From NCBI GenBank assembly GCA_944325595.1, contig CALVAQ010000018.1, forward strand, positions 1 through 44,771: a stretch of DNA of 44,771 bases, given 5' to 3'. Origin of the DNA: Candidatus Gastranaerophilales bacterium (GTDB taxonomy: Bacteria; Cyanobacteriota; Vampirovibrionia; Gastranaerophilales; Gastranaerophilaceae). Both the position numbers and the translations under genes were made by a program. This document shows, in pieces, positions 7,502 to 15,900 of the stretch (position 1 is its first letter; every line of letters starts with the position of its first letter). The notes beneath the pieces were generated by a model that worked only from the letters and a program-made list of their open reading frames with translations, ran no database searches and had not been told where the DNA came from.

Positions 7502-9262
7502 TTACATTTGGCTCAAAAAAGCACCGAATGTTTTGCTGTCCTGTGCCGACAACTTCATAAAATCATTATCAACTTTCATTTTGTCATTTGGTGTGTTTAA
7601 TGCTTTCTTTTGTGCTGCTTTTTTTTCACAGTGTTTTGTAATTGCAATATTCAATTTCGGAATACCAACACCGAGAATAACGGCAGAGTACAAATATCCG
7701 AGAAGCTGTGAATAGTTTTTGTATTTGAGTTTTGAAAGAGTTTCTTTTGCAAGATTTTCAAAATTCTTGGACTGAGCAGCTTTATCTTTCATCATAGAAA
7801 CAAGTTTTCTGAACGGAATAGCTTTGCCGCTGCCATCCAGAACATCAATACCCATTTCTTTTAAGGCAGGATAAAGTATTTCTTCATGTGTTTTTTCAAC
7901 TGCATGCTGAATAAATTTGAAGATACCTTTTCCGTTCTTTTCATCGTAATTTATGATACCTTTATTGAATGCTTTTGCTGACAATTTTGAAACTATGCCG
8001 CCCAAAATCAACCAGTTTGCAAAGCCGAGAGAATCTTTGATGGCAGACTCTCTGACTTCATTTTTGTCACGTGCTGCAAAAATACGGCTCATAATAGTCA
8101 TACCGTAAATAAATTTAAACTGGTCAAGCGTAGGCACCATGCTTCTGTATTGCAGATTTGCAAGAAGTTCTTTTGATGCTTTGCCTATATGAGTATACAA
8201 ATCCATCGGGTGTTTCAAAATAGTGGAAATCATTGCAGTACCCATCAAAACACCGAGAAATGCTTTACCGATTTTGAATTTTGCGGAATGATCGGGTTCT
8301 CTGCCTTCCACACCAACAAAACCGTCAGAACCTGTACGTTTTTTAGTCAAATATCTGTTCAAAGGCTGAGCGGAAACACCTATTGCAACAGGAACGGCAA
8401 GACCTGCAGCCACTGTAGCAACTTTTTTGTTTTGTATACCTTTGACAAATTTTTCCAAATCTTTTACGACTGCTGTTTTGTCATGAGCAGCCTTATCCAA
8501 AACAGCTCTTCTCATAGCATAAGCTTTGTTGATTATGCCTTCCAAATCCCCTTCGACAGCCTTTCTGCCCGGTACTTCCAGCTTGTATGTAGAACCTGCA
8601 CCCAAAGTACCGGTGATTTCTTCTTTAAGTTTTGCCATAAGAGCTTTTGGTGTTTTGTAGTTTTTGTCATCAACATTAGAGAGCAAATCTACAACAACAT
8701 CTTTCAGATTTTTACCCTCTTTTGTTTGGACATTAAAATCTCTCCAGACATTTCCGTCTGAAGCTGGTGCTGTAGTATTAAAACCTTTTAAGTTATCAAA
8801 GAAAGATGCCCAGTATTTTCTTGTGTCATACCCTGCATCATCCGGCAGCTTACTTTTGTTCATCAATCCGGCAAGAGTTTCTATAGTTTCACCGTTTGCG
8901 AATACGAGGTGAGTTTTTACTCCGTTTTGCTTGTTAAAAGCATGTGAAACTGCATAGCCTGCACCCAGACCAACAATACCTGCCATAGCATGATTGATGG
9001 TACCTGATGATTCTCTAAAACCTGTTTCCATACCGGCATCTGGAGAACGGCTGAAATCAACAATTGTTCTTGGTAAAACCATTGATAAAAAGTCAATAAA
9101 GCATGCCCCTATAGCAGGACTTGTGTTCAAAAAGTTTAAAACCTGCGTTCCGACCTCAAAAGCACCTTTAAATCCGGGATTTGCATTGCCTTTGTTGTTG
9201 TTTTGCTGTTTTTTTGCTGATATTTTAATGTTTGGCTGTGTATTATGTAATCGTGAAATCAT
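7502..9262 (-). CDS. FKG-family membrane protein, copy 1 (unknown function)
   Basis: This 586-residue protein has no family I can name. The N-terminus is Asn/Lys/Gln-rich (1-30) and leads into GFKG (30-33). Next come LNFLNTSPAIGACFIDF, the conserved PRTIVD (64-69) and RESSG (83-87). Several glycine/alanine-rich hydrophobic segments follow, near 92-110, 280-300, 335-352 and close to the C-terminus, so it is probably an integral membrane protein without a classical signal peptide. A central conserved stretch reads PLNRYLTKKRTG. The next gene upstream is a paralogue with the same motif order, 21 bases away. ATG 9262 has an AGG ribosome site about 8 bases upstream. Confidence 0.85.
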   Translation of the reverse strand: MISRLHNTQPNIKISAKKQQNNNKGNANPGFKGAFEVGTQVLNFLNTSPAIGACFIDFLSMVLPRTIVDFSRSPDAGMETGFRESSGTINHAMAGIVGLGAGYAVSHAFNKQNGVKTHLVFANGETIETLAGLMNKSKLPDDAGYDTRKYWASFFDNLKGFNTTAPASDGNVWRDFNVQTKEGKNLKDVVVDLLSNVDDKNYKTPKALMAKLKEEITGTLGAGSTYKLEVPGRKAVEGDLEGIINKAYAMRRAVLDKAAHDKTAVVKDLEKFVKGIQNKKVATVAAGLAVPVAIGVSAQPLNRYLTKKRTGSDGFVGVEGREPDHSAKFKIGKAFLGVLMGTAMISTILKHPMDLYTHIGKASKELLANLQYRSMVPTLDQFKFIYGMTIMSRIFAARDKNEVRESAIKDSLGFANWLILGGIVSKLSAKAFNKGIINYDEKNGKGIFKFIQHAVEKTHEEILYPALKEMGIDVLDGSGKAIPFRKLVSMMKDKAAQSKNFENLAKETLSKLKYKNYSQLLGYLYSAVILGVGIPKLNIAITKHCEKKAAQKKALNTPNDKMKVDNDFMKLSAQDSKTFGAFLSQM

Positions 9263-9283
9263 CTTTTTACCTGTTTATAATTT

Positions 9284-10885
9284 TTATTTGTCTGCCATCA
9301 TCATACCAAACGCCTGAAAAGTTTTTTTGTTGCTAGTGAGATTTAATGACGGATAGGTGTGGAAACTGTTGTATTTTTCGAGCAATTCCTGCTGATGTTT
9401 GCGCTCAGTCTGCTTTCTTACATACCATGGAACGAGAATTCCAAGAACCAGCATTGAAAATGCAAGTGAACTTACTTCGCAAATTGCCCTGAGCCCTTTT
9501 GCTTTGGCTCCGCCTATTTTATTTGCATTTGTAGCGACTATTGCATTTGCTTCGTCAAAGCTTTTGAGTTTTGTATCTTTTACCCAGAAGACAAATCTCT
9601 TAAGCGGATTTTTGGTATCAGGCTTTTGAGTCATATAACTCAGCAAAGGAACACCCTTTACTTTTTGCATTATAGTACCAACAGCTTTAGAAACATAGTC
9701 CCCCAGAAAATATAAACTTGAGAAGGTTGCTATATCTCTCCAGGTTACTTCATGGAGCTCGTTTGGATCTTCCGCAGCCAACATGCGGCTGGCAAATGTA
9801 GAGGTTGCAATCCACCGGCATTGATCCATAGATGGCATGTTCTTTGTAAATTGAAGCATCTTGAGACTGGGCTTTTTCATCATCGAAAGCAGGGCAACAC
9901 CGACCATAAGCCCTGCTGCGCCTATCTTGTGAGCCCAGAATTTTGATTTTTCCGATGCTGACATTTCTTTTTTTGTTTTGTTTTGAATAAAGTCTTTGTA
10001 TATCGGAGCGCCTTCCTGACCGGATGTTTTTCTTGTAATCCATCTGTTTATGTATTGCATTGACATAGCCAGCGGAATTACAATTGCCATACCGATAAGG
10101 CTCTTCGTGTTAACAAATTTTGTTGCTTTTTTGACAAAATTGTCTATAGCACTGTGGTTGCCTTTAAGCTCATTTACAAATTTTTGACCGACATCCAGAC
10201 TGTCACGCAGCAAAGTAGTGATGTTGTCATGGTAAACTTTTCCATGGATTTTTATGTGCTCAGCACCGCCTGTAACTTTAAGAATTTTGTTGTAAAGATT
10301 TTTTCTTGCCGTTTCAACAACTTTTTTGTCGTGAATATTATCAGTTATTACTTTAGTGTATTCAGAAAGTTCATTTTCAAGCGAAGACGGATTGAGCTTT
10401 TTCCATTCTTTTCCGTTAAGGACTTCAGCATCTTCAAAAAGTCTTGAAATATAGCCTTTTGCAGTACCGTCGGATTGCTTGAAATGGTCACGCAAAGTTT
10501 CAAGGGCTTCTTGATTTGCCCACATCTTGCTCCAGCCCTTGCCGCCGATGCCAAATGCTTCAAGAATTTTGGCTACACCAAGAACAATAAAGCCGGGAAT
10601 TAAACAGTTTACAACAAGCCCTGATGATTCGCGTCTGAAGGTCTCCGCTGCAGCAAAACCGTTTGTTTTTGCATCAACGGCGGTTCTCGGTACAATTGCC
10701 GTAGCCATATCTATCAGAGAAACACCTGCCATCGGGTTTGTATTGCAAAACTGCAAAACGGCAGTAGCTGCCTCTACCGGTCCTTTAAAAGACGGAGCCG
10801 TTTTATTATTTGAATTGCGATATGAAGACCCTGTCCGGTCTTTTTTGTAAACTTCCTTACTTCTAAGGTTTACTTTATTAATCAT
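9284..10885 (-). CDS. FKG-family membrane protein, copy 2 (unknown function)
   Basis: This paralogue of the downstream gene shares its motifs in the same order and spacing: FKG (33-35), PRTAVD (66-71), RRESSG (84-89), INRWITRKTSGQEG in the middle, then PSMDQCRWI and SRMLAAEDPNELHE. Hydrophobic Gly/Ala-rich segments again suggest a membrane protein. The frame can be extended to a GTG at 10927. I prefer ATG 10885 because it gives an MI start and puts FKG at residue 33, almost as in copy 1 (residue 31); neither start has a clear ribosome site. The C-terminus differs from copy 1 (ends MMMADK). The two genes probably form an operon. Confidence 0.83.
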   Translation of the reverse strand: MINKVNLRSKEVYKKDRTGSSYRNSNNKTAPSFKGPVEAATAVLQFCNTNPMAGVSLIDMATAIVPRTAVDAKTNGFAAAETFRRESSGLVVNCLIPGFIVLGVAKILEAFGIGGKGWSKMWANQEALETLRDHFKQSDGTAKGYISRLFEDAEVLNGKEWKKLNPSSLENELSEYTKVITDNIHDKKVVETARKNLYNKILKVTGGAEHIKIHGKVYHDNITTLLRDSLDVGQKFVNELKGNHSAIDNFVKKATKFVNTKSLIGMAIVIPLAMSMQYINRWITRKTSGQEGAPIYKDFIQNKTKKEMSASEKSKFWAHKIGAAGLMVGVALLSMMKKPSLKMLQFTKNMPSMDQCRWIATSTFASRMLAAEDPNELHEVTWRDIATFSSLYFLGDYVSKAVGTIMQKVKGVPLLSYMTQKPDTKNPLKRFVFWVKDTKLKSFDEANAIVATNANKIGGAKAKGLRAICEVSSLAFSMLVLGILVPWYVRKQTERKHQQELLEKYNSFHTYPSLNLTSNKKTFQAFGMMMADK

Positions 10886-11303
10886 AATAAATTGTCTAAT
10901 CCGGTGCCGCAGTTGCTGCCTGCTCACCTTTTATATGACAGTCTAACTAGCGTAAAGTCTGTTAAAAGACAGATTTTCGATGACTTCTGTACTTTTATGA
11001 TATGAAAGACCTGCTATAATTACAAATCCGCTCAAAAAAAAAATTGCTAGTGAAAAATATTAAATTTTTAAAACGTATTAGCGAAAGTGTGATTTTTTAT
11101 TTAAAAATATAAATATTTTTAAAACTGTACAAAATTTTTTGTAAATTACACAAATTTGCCTGCCAAAAATCAAACTAAATTCATCTTTACAAAACTTAAC
11201 ACAAATTCAAATATACATTTCTTTACATTACTTCTAAAATCATTAAAGTTTTACACGAGGCAGGTCGATATATTTTTTGTAAGCAAAACAGGGATATGAA
11301 CAA
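10886..11303. other. AT-rich intergenic region, no gene seen
   Basis: This is the divergent region between the FKG gene pair and the small plus-strand gene at 11304. It holds a plus-strand TATAAT (11015-11020) without a convincing -35, and a weak 5-bp hairpin TCTGT/ACAGA (10958-10973). The remainder is very AT-rich. I see no RNA gene or repeat here. Confidence 0.5.
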
Positions 11304-11561
11304 ATGTCAGACAATTTCATCAAACAGCCGTTTGGCTTAAATATAAAAGTTCCGACAAGGACAATTCATCAGGGCGAAAAAACCGCTCAAGGCATGGTGA
11401 ACAGTCTTTGGGAACCTTTATTTAATTTTATTGATGAAAACCAGAACGTGTTTACGGGAAACGTGGCAAATGAGATAGAAAAATACAATCTCATGATGTT
11501 CAATGTGGGTTCAGCATTGAGAAAAGAAAGCCACGGCGGCAGTTTTGACGTAAAAGGGTAA
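11304..11561 (+). CDS. Small protein of unknown function (85 aa)
   Basis: This short frame has ATG 11304 and an upstream AGGGA about 7 bases away, and its amino-acid use looks natural. The sequence is soluble and mixed, with a likely helix in the middle (GMVNSLWEPLFNFIDE) and a Gly/Ser-rich end (HGGSFDVKG). No cysteine cluster, signal peptide or membrane segment is seen. A second ATG at 11296 opens only a 14-codon frame. It stands alone between the FKG pair and gatD. No function can be proposed. Confidence 0.65.
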   Translation: MSDNFIKQPFGLNIKVPTRTIHQGEKTAQGMVNSLWEPLFNFIDENQNVFTGNVANEIEKYNLMMFNVGSALRKESHGGSFDVKG

Positions 11562-11612
11562 TATTTTTATATTTACCGGCATTAAGCACAAACTTTACAG
11601 TTCAACAAAAAC

Positions 11613-12353
11613 CTAGTATTTCTTCCCGACAAGCGAATTGTGAGCGTGTATTTCGAGTTCGTCATTGAGCGGAGAAAGCGGGATTTCTTCTTTGTATCTT
11701 TTTTTCATTGCAAGTTTGATTAAGTAATCTGCAAATTGAGGATTTTTTGGCAAAAAAGAACCATGAAGGTATGTTCCGAAAATATTTTTATATCTGGCAC
11801 CTTCTGTCTTATCCTTACCGTTATTGCCGTAACCTATAGTAACAGTTGCCATAGGTTCCGTTTCTCCTTGCAAATATGTTAATCCGCTGTGATTTTCAAA
11901 TCCCACAAGCGTATCAGGTATTGTATACCCGCATTTTGCCGTAACATTTCCGATAAATCTTTTATCTCCGGCAACAGTATATGCATCCAAAAGACCTATG
12001 CCGTTCAGTCTCTCTGCATTATGCGGCTGATAAAAATGCCCCAGCAGCTGATACCCCCCGCAAATTGCAAGAAAAACAGCATGTTCATCTGCAGCATCCT
12101 GAAGAGAGCTTTTGTGTTTCTGCAGTTCTTTTGACACAGTAATCTGCTGTTGGTCCTGCCCGCCGCCAAGAAAATATATATCATACTTTTTTATATCAAT
12201 TGTGTCGCCAATGCCTATTGAATCAATTTTTACATCAATATTACGCCATTCGCAGCGACTTTTTATAGTCAACACATTACCCCAATCTCCGTATATATTA
12301 AGAAGTTTTGGATACAAGTGAGCAATATTAAGTGTAAAAGTTTTACTATCCAT
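11613..12353 (-). CDS. gatD: GatD-type glutamine amidotransferase (lipid II isoglutaminyl synthase subunit)
   Basis: This class I (CobB/CobQ-type) glutaminase supplies ammonia to MurT to amidate D-glutamate of lipid II. The 246 residues begin with IAHLYPKLLNIYGDWGN, typical of GatD, followed by FLGGGQDQQQ (61-70). The nucleophile is Cys98 in AICGGYQLLG, and the catalytic His197 lies in GTYLHGSFLPKNP. The length fits the family. MurT, normally next to gatD, is not adjacent and not in this window, so the partner must be encoded elsewhere. A cobyric-acid-synthase fragment is the main alternative, but the length and N-terminus favour GatD. Confidence 0.88.
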   Translation of the reverse strand: MDSKTFTLNIAHLYPKLLNIYGDWGNVLTIKSRCEWRNIDVKIDSIGIGDTIDIKKYDIYFLGGGQDQQQITVSKELQKHKSSLQDAADEHAVFLAICGGYQLLGHFYQPHNAERLNGIGLLDAYTVAGDKRFIGNVTAKCGYTIPDTLVGFENHSGLTYLQGETEPMATVTIGYGNNGKDKTEGARYKNIFGTYLHGSFLPKNPQFADYLIKLAMKKRYKEEIPLSPLNDELEIHAHNSLVGKKY

Positions 12354-12619
12354 AGTTTAATTATGTCAAAAAACATGGTTTTGTACAAATTTTGGTTGTA
12401 TAATAATTTTGCGCAAAGCAATCGTACATTGGAAACATACCTTATTAAATTTGTCTGATAAAAATTCGAAACGGAATGCAAAACCTTGTGAACGCCAATA
12501 ATCCAAGAGAAAAACGATTAAGTATTGTTTTTTGAGAGGTAGGCAAAGGAAATACTTGTATTTCCGTGCCGTATAAAAAATACCGACACAAATAGTTTGA
12601 CAAATGAATACATTAATCC
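12354..12619. other. Intergenic region with small hairpins
   Basis: This lies upstream of gatD and before the tRNA-Lys locus. It contains GGAAATAC-TT-GTATTTCC (12548-12565), a perfect 8-bp hairpin that GGCA/TGCC outside can extend. A weaker dyad GTGCCGTAT/ATACCGACAC follows. No gene was found. Confidence 0.55.
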
Positions 12620-12692
12620 GGGCGCGTGGCACTCTGCCGACGAGGAAGTGACTAAATGTCACTTCGGAGGAGAGGTAGGAAGCGCAGTTGAC
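12620..12692 (+). pseudogene. Interrupted 5'-half copy of tRNA-Lys
   Basis: GGGCGCGTGGC (12620-12630) equals the first 11 bases of the intact tRNA 90 bases downstream. GGTAG (12674-12678) and AGCGCAGTTGAC (12681-12692) match its D-loop, D-stem and start of the anticodon arm. Between the two parts is about 43 bp of foreign sequence centred on a perfect hairpin, GAAGTGAC-TAAAT-GTCACTTC (12645-12665). The remnant stops at the anticodon arm, so it cannot encode a tRNA. Confidence 0.75.
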
Positions 12693-12709
12693 AATTTAAT
12701 TTACTATTT

Positions 12710-12781
12710 GGGCGCGTGGCGCAGTGGTAGCGCAGTTGACTCTTAATCAATTGGTCGTGGGTTCGAATCCCACTGCGCCCA
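12710..12781 (+). tRNA. tRNA-Lys (anticodon CTT)
   Basis: A full cloverleaf of 72 bases can be folded. The acceptor is GGGCGCG/TGCGCCC. The D-stem is GCGC/GCGC with loop AGTGGTA. The anticodon stem is GTTGA/TCAAT with loop CTCTTAA (anticodon CTT at 12742-12744). The T-stem is GTGGG/CCCAC with loop TTCGAAT. The discriminator is A12781, and CCA is not encoded. The last 13 bases recur twice downstream within a tandem repeat, and a terminator follows 15 bases after the tRNA. Confidence 0.96.
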
Positions 12782-12795
12782 AAACTTTAAGACAA

Positions 12796-12817
12796 GAGGG
12801 CATCAGCCCTCTTTTTT
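12796..12817 (+). terminator. Intrinsic terminator of tRNA-Lys
   Basis: GAGGGC-ATCA-GCCCTC is followed by TTTTTT. Flanking AAGACAA and TTGTCTT can extend the stem around a T bulge. It directly follows the tRNA. Confidence 0.9.
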
Positions 12818-12905
12818 GTCTTATTCGAACCCACGAACGTGGGATAATTCTAAACTCGCATCGCAAGCGATGCTCCGTCCCACTGCGCCCAAAACTTTAA
12901 GACAA

Positions 12906-12927
12906 GAGGGCATCAGCCCTCTTTTTT
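12906..12927 (+). terminator. Second copy of the tRNA-Lys terminator
   Basis: An identical hairpin and T-run lie 110 bases downstream, inside the second unit of the tandem repeat. It is probably redundant. Confidence 0.8.
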
Positions 12928-13063
12928 GTCTTATTCGAACCCACGAACGTGGGATAATTCTAAACTCGCATCGCAAGCGATGCTCCGTCCCACTGCGCCC
13001 AAAACTTTAAGACAAGAGAGCCGTCTTGTCTTGCAATTCTGTTGCATATCGCCCAGTTAACAG

Positions 13064-14515
13064 CTATTTTATAACTTCAATAAATTTGTATTCGTTCAAA
13101 TAAGGCATATGTTCTTCAGTAATAAGTTCGCCGGGCAAAAGAATAGAAATTCCGGGAGGGCATTCCGCAATGACTTCAGCAGAAATTCTACCGATGGCTT
13201 TTTCTTTTTCCACAGTTTCCTTTTCACTGTAGTAAGCTTCTCTGGGGTTCATAACAATTTGCGGGGTAACCATAGGCATGTGTTTTCTTTTTTCTATATA
13301 GTAAATATCGGAATAATTTGAATTTGCAATTTTTTCAATCGAGTTTACAAGATATTGAATTTCCTGTTTTGTGTTTCCGATATTTATCAAAAGCAAAACA
13401 CCTATGTCGCTTGCTGATTCAACTTCTATATCAAAATCAATTTCGAGAATACTTTCGAGACGTTTCCCGGACAAACCGTCTACACTGATAAAAATCTTTG
13501 TAATATCTCTGTCAAAATGCTCATTTGCCTCAAGAACATTCACACCTTTAATTTTTGATAGCTTATTTCTGACATATCTTGCATATTGAATTGCACGGCT
13601 GAGTTGCCTTTTGCCCTTTTTGGATTCAAGATTTGCTCTTGCCGCATCCAAACTTGCCATCAAAAGCATTGACGGACTCGTTGTCTGCAAAAGCTGGAGT
13701 GTTCTTTCTATCTCATCCGGATCAAATTTTGAACCTTTTGTAATATGAAGCATAGAACTTTGCGACATACTGCCGCCGGTCTTGTGCAAAGAATGAACAA
13801 CGGCATCAGCTCCGAGATGGAGTGATGATACAGGCAGATTTTTGTTAAAATTCCAAAGACAGCCATGTGCCTCATCAACAATGAGCGGCACATCATATTT
13901 TTTGCAAATATCAGCGATAGCTTTTATGTCTGATACAACGCCTTCATAGGTCGGATTTGTAATCCATACCATAGAAACATCATCGTTTTCTTTGAGAGCT
14001 TTTTCAATAGCTCCGGGTTCAATTTCTCCCCACAAAGACCACTCTTCCAATTTTTCCGGCAAAACCCATACCGGTTCTGCACCTGAAATAATCATGCCTG
14101 TCAAAATAGAACGGTGGCAGTTACGGTTTACAATAACTTTTTTACCTTTTTTAGACTGGCACATAGCAAGTGTCAGATTTCCAAGAGTTGAACCACTCAG
14201 CAAAAAGAAGGTTCTTTGTGCACCAAAAGCTTTTGCTGCAAGTTCTTGCGCTTCTTTTATCGGACCTGTAGCGGGATGAAGTGTCCCGAGATTGTCAAAT
14301 TCATCAGTAGTATCCAAAAGCAAAGCTCTGCTGCCGACAAGTTTTTTAAACGGTTGATAAGAAGCACGCCCGCCGGTGTGTCCGGGAATATGAAACTGCA
14401 TCATCGGATTTTTATAAAAGTTTTCCAATGCCTCAACAAGCGGTGCTTTCACATCCGTATTTATATTTGCCGCAGATTTGCGAAATTTACGTATTTTTGT
14501 CTTTGCTTTTAACAT
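13064..14515 (-). CDS. Orn/Lys/Arg decarboxylase-family PLP enzyme (probable arginine decarboxylase)
   Basis: This fold-type I PLP enzyme of the short Bacillus SpeA/YaaO group would make agmatine or cadaverine for polyamine supply. After a basic N-terminus, the major domain shows FHIPGHTGG (41-49), FLLSGSTLGN (104-113), VNRNCHRS (129-136), the PLP-binding Asp214 in VDEAHG, and the Schiff-base Lys245 in HSLHKTGG. The C-terminal domain (about 390-483) includes PPGISILLPGE. The 483 residues fit this short class rather than the ~750-residue wing-domain class. The substrate (Arg or Lys) cannot be fixed by eye. Start ATG is at 14515; the gene stands alone on the minus strand beyond the tRNA repeats. 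Confidence 0.88.
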   Translation of the reverse strand: MLKAKTKIRKFRKSAANINTDVKAPLVEALENFYKNPMMQFHIPGHTGGRASYQPFKKLVGSRALLLDTTDEFDNLGTLHPATGPIKEAQELAAKAFGAQRTFFLLSGSTLGNLTLAMCQSKKGKKVIVNRNCHRSILTGMIISGAEPVWVLPEKLEEWSLWGEIEPGAIEKALKENDDVSMVWITNPTYEGVVSDIKAIADICKKYDVPLIVDEAHGCLWNFNKNLPVSSLHLGADAVVHSLHKTGGSMSQSSMLHITKGSKFDPDEIERTLQLLQTTSPSMLLMASLDAARANLESKKGKRQLSRAIQYARYVRNKLSKIKGVNVLEANEHFDRDITKIFISVDGLSGKRLESILEIDFDIEVESASDIGVLLLINIGNTKQEIQYLVNSIEKIANSNYSDIYYIEKRKHMPMVTPQIVMNPREAYYSEKETVEKEKAIGRISAEVIAECPPGISILLPGELITEEHMPYLNEYKFIEVIK

Positions 14516-14873
14516 TTAGCATAAATTCTCCGCTAATCATGATAATTGTAATCAATATTGTACATCAAAAATTATATTTGTAGTACCATCATAGATATTA
14601 GTCTGTTTATTTTTTATAAAACCGTAAAAAAATAAATTTGCTAAACAATTTATATAGTCAGCTGACACTGACAAATTCCTGAACGGGTGCAATAAACAAG
14701 TCCAATATCGGCTATATAACAAAGGCACACGCAACAAGTGAATGGGGGCGCTTCCGCAAAATATCGAACCCGCTTCACTCGCACTCACAAACTTACCACG
14801 GACAAATATGACTGGCAGAGTATAGCTTAAAATCAACACCCTGCCCGAAAAATAGTAAAAAAGGAAAAGATTT
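14516..14873. other. Divergent intergenic region, no gene seen
   Basis: This region separates the decarboxylase and the DAHP synthase genes. A central stretch of about 14690-14830 is visibly less AT-rich than its flanks, which hints at a structured or imported element. I find no tRNA, riboswitch consensus or perfect long dyad in it. A 158-codon minus-strand frame (14552-15028) runs into the aroF coding sequence and is not convincing. Confidence 0.45.
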
Positions 14874-15887
14874 ATGCTCATTATAATGAACCCGTCTGCA
14901 ACGGATGAACAAATACAAAATGTAGTCAGTTTTATCAAAAGAAAAAATTTTGATGCACATGTTTCAAAAGGTGAAGTCCAAACAGTAATCGGCGCTGTGG
15001 GCGGAAAAATAATTGACCCTCGAGACATTGAACTTTTAGACGGCGTAAAAGAAGTTATTCGAATTACATCGGGTTACAAACTCGCAGGCAGAATGTTTAA
15101 GCCTGAAGACACAATTATCGAAGTCAACGGCGTAAAATTCGGCGGAGAGTACACAGGACTCATTGCCGGTCCCTGTACTGTTGAAAGTTATGAACAGATG
15201 GATTCCACAGCAAAAAAACTCAGTGAAATGGGCATAAAAATTCTCAGAGGCGGTGCTTTCAAACCAAGAACTTCCCCTTATGCTTTTCAGGGGCTCGGCG
15301 AAGAAGGTCTGAAAATAATAAGAGATGTTGCGGACAAATACGGTATGGCTGTGACATCAGAGGTTATGGAAATTTCTCAAATTCCGATGTGCCTAAAATA
15401 TGTTGATATTCTGCAGGTTGGTGCAAGAAACATGCAGAATTTTAACCTGCTTCGTGAACTTGGATATATCAACAAACCGGTTATGGTAAAAAGGGGCATG
15501 GCAAACACGATTGAAGAACTGCTTATGGCAGCGGAATATGTAATGTCCGGCGGAAACAGAGAAGTCATTCTCTGCGAAAGAGGAATAAGAACCTTTGAAC
15601 GCATAACAAGAAACACTCTCGATTTGAGCGCAATTCCTGTTGTAAAAAAACTCAGCCACCTGCCGATTATCATTGACCCGTCTCACGGAACAGGTTTGAG
15701 GGACAAAGTTGCTCCGATGTCCAGAGCAGCTTTAGCGGCGGGATGCGACGGCTTGATTGTAGAAGTTCACAACGATCCCGACACAGCGCTTTGCGACGGT
15801 GCGCAGTCTTTGTATCCGGATCAATTTAAGTCATTAAAAGATGACCTTGAAAAAATCGCCCCGATAGTCGGAAAACATATATCATAA
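14874..15887 (+). CDS. aroF: 3-deoxy-7-phosphoheptulonate synthase (DAHP synthase)
   Basis: This enzyme catalyses the first step of the shikimate pathway, PEP plus erythrose 4-phosphate. It is the type I-beta form of 337 residues. Residues 1-70 are the ferredoxin-like regulatory domain (MLIIMNPSATDEQIQ). The barrel carries IAGPCTVES, LRGGAFKPRTSPYAFQGLG, the KRG motif at VMVKRGM, metal ligands in DPSHGTG, and EVHNDPDTALCDGAQS. A weak AAGGAAAAG ribosome site lies upstream. No chorismate mutase domain is fused. No other shikimate gene is nearby. It converges on pth with only 13 bases between the stops. Confidence 0.96.
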   Translation: MLIIMNPSATDEQIQNVVSFIKRKNFDAHVSKGEVQTVIGAVGGKIIDPRDIELLDGVKEVIRITSGYKLAGRMFKPEDTIIEVNGVKFGGEYTGLIAGPCTVESYEQMDSTAKKLSEMGIKILRGGAFKPRTSPYAFQGLGEEGLKIIRDVADKYGMAVTSEVMEISQIPMCLKYVDILQVGARNMQNFNLLRELGYINKPVMVKRGMANTIEELLMAAEYVMSGGNREVILCERGIRTFERITRNTLDLSAIPVVKKLSHLPIIIDPSHGTGLRDKVAPMSRAALAAGCDGLIVEVHNDPDTALCDGAQSLYPDQFKSLKDDLEKIAPIVGKHIS

Positions 15888-15900
15888 AAAGATTTTGACC

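Larger units (their letters stand above)
12769..13018 (+). repeat. 110-bp tandem repeat built on the tRNA-Lys 3' end
   Basis: Units begin at 12769, 12879 and 12989 (partial). Each starts with the tRNA 3' end CCCACTGCGCCCA, then a terminator hairpin, then TTCGAACCCAC. That last segment is the reverse complement of the tRNA T-arm and itself forms CCCAC-GAAC-GTGGG (12830-12843). The unit ends with the perfect hairpin GCATCGC-AA-GCGATGC (12858-12873). The two full units are virtually identical. The third diverges after GACAAGAG into a different hairpin (GACAAGA/TCTTGTC, 13011-13030). Open frames across this stretch are not credible genes. Confidence 0.93.

Noticed and set aside
12816..13010. 64-codon frame downstream of tRNA-Lys
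   Set aside because: It is an artefact of the 110-bp tandem repeat; its peptide repeats with the DNA.
12769..13018. Additional tRNA genes in the repeat
   Set aside because: Only the 3' acceptor/T-stem end is repeated; no D-arm or anticodon arm follows.
14552..15028. 158-codon minus-strand frame
   Set aside because: It overlaps the aroF start by about 155 bases and its amino-acid composition is atypical; no ribosome site or recognisable motif.
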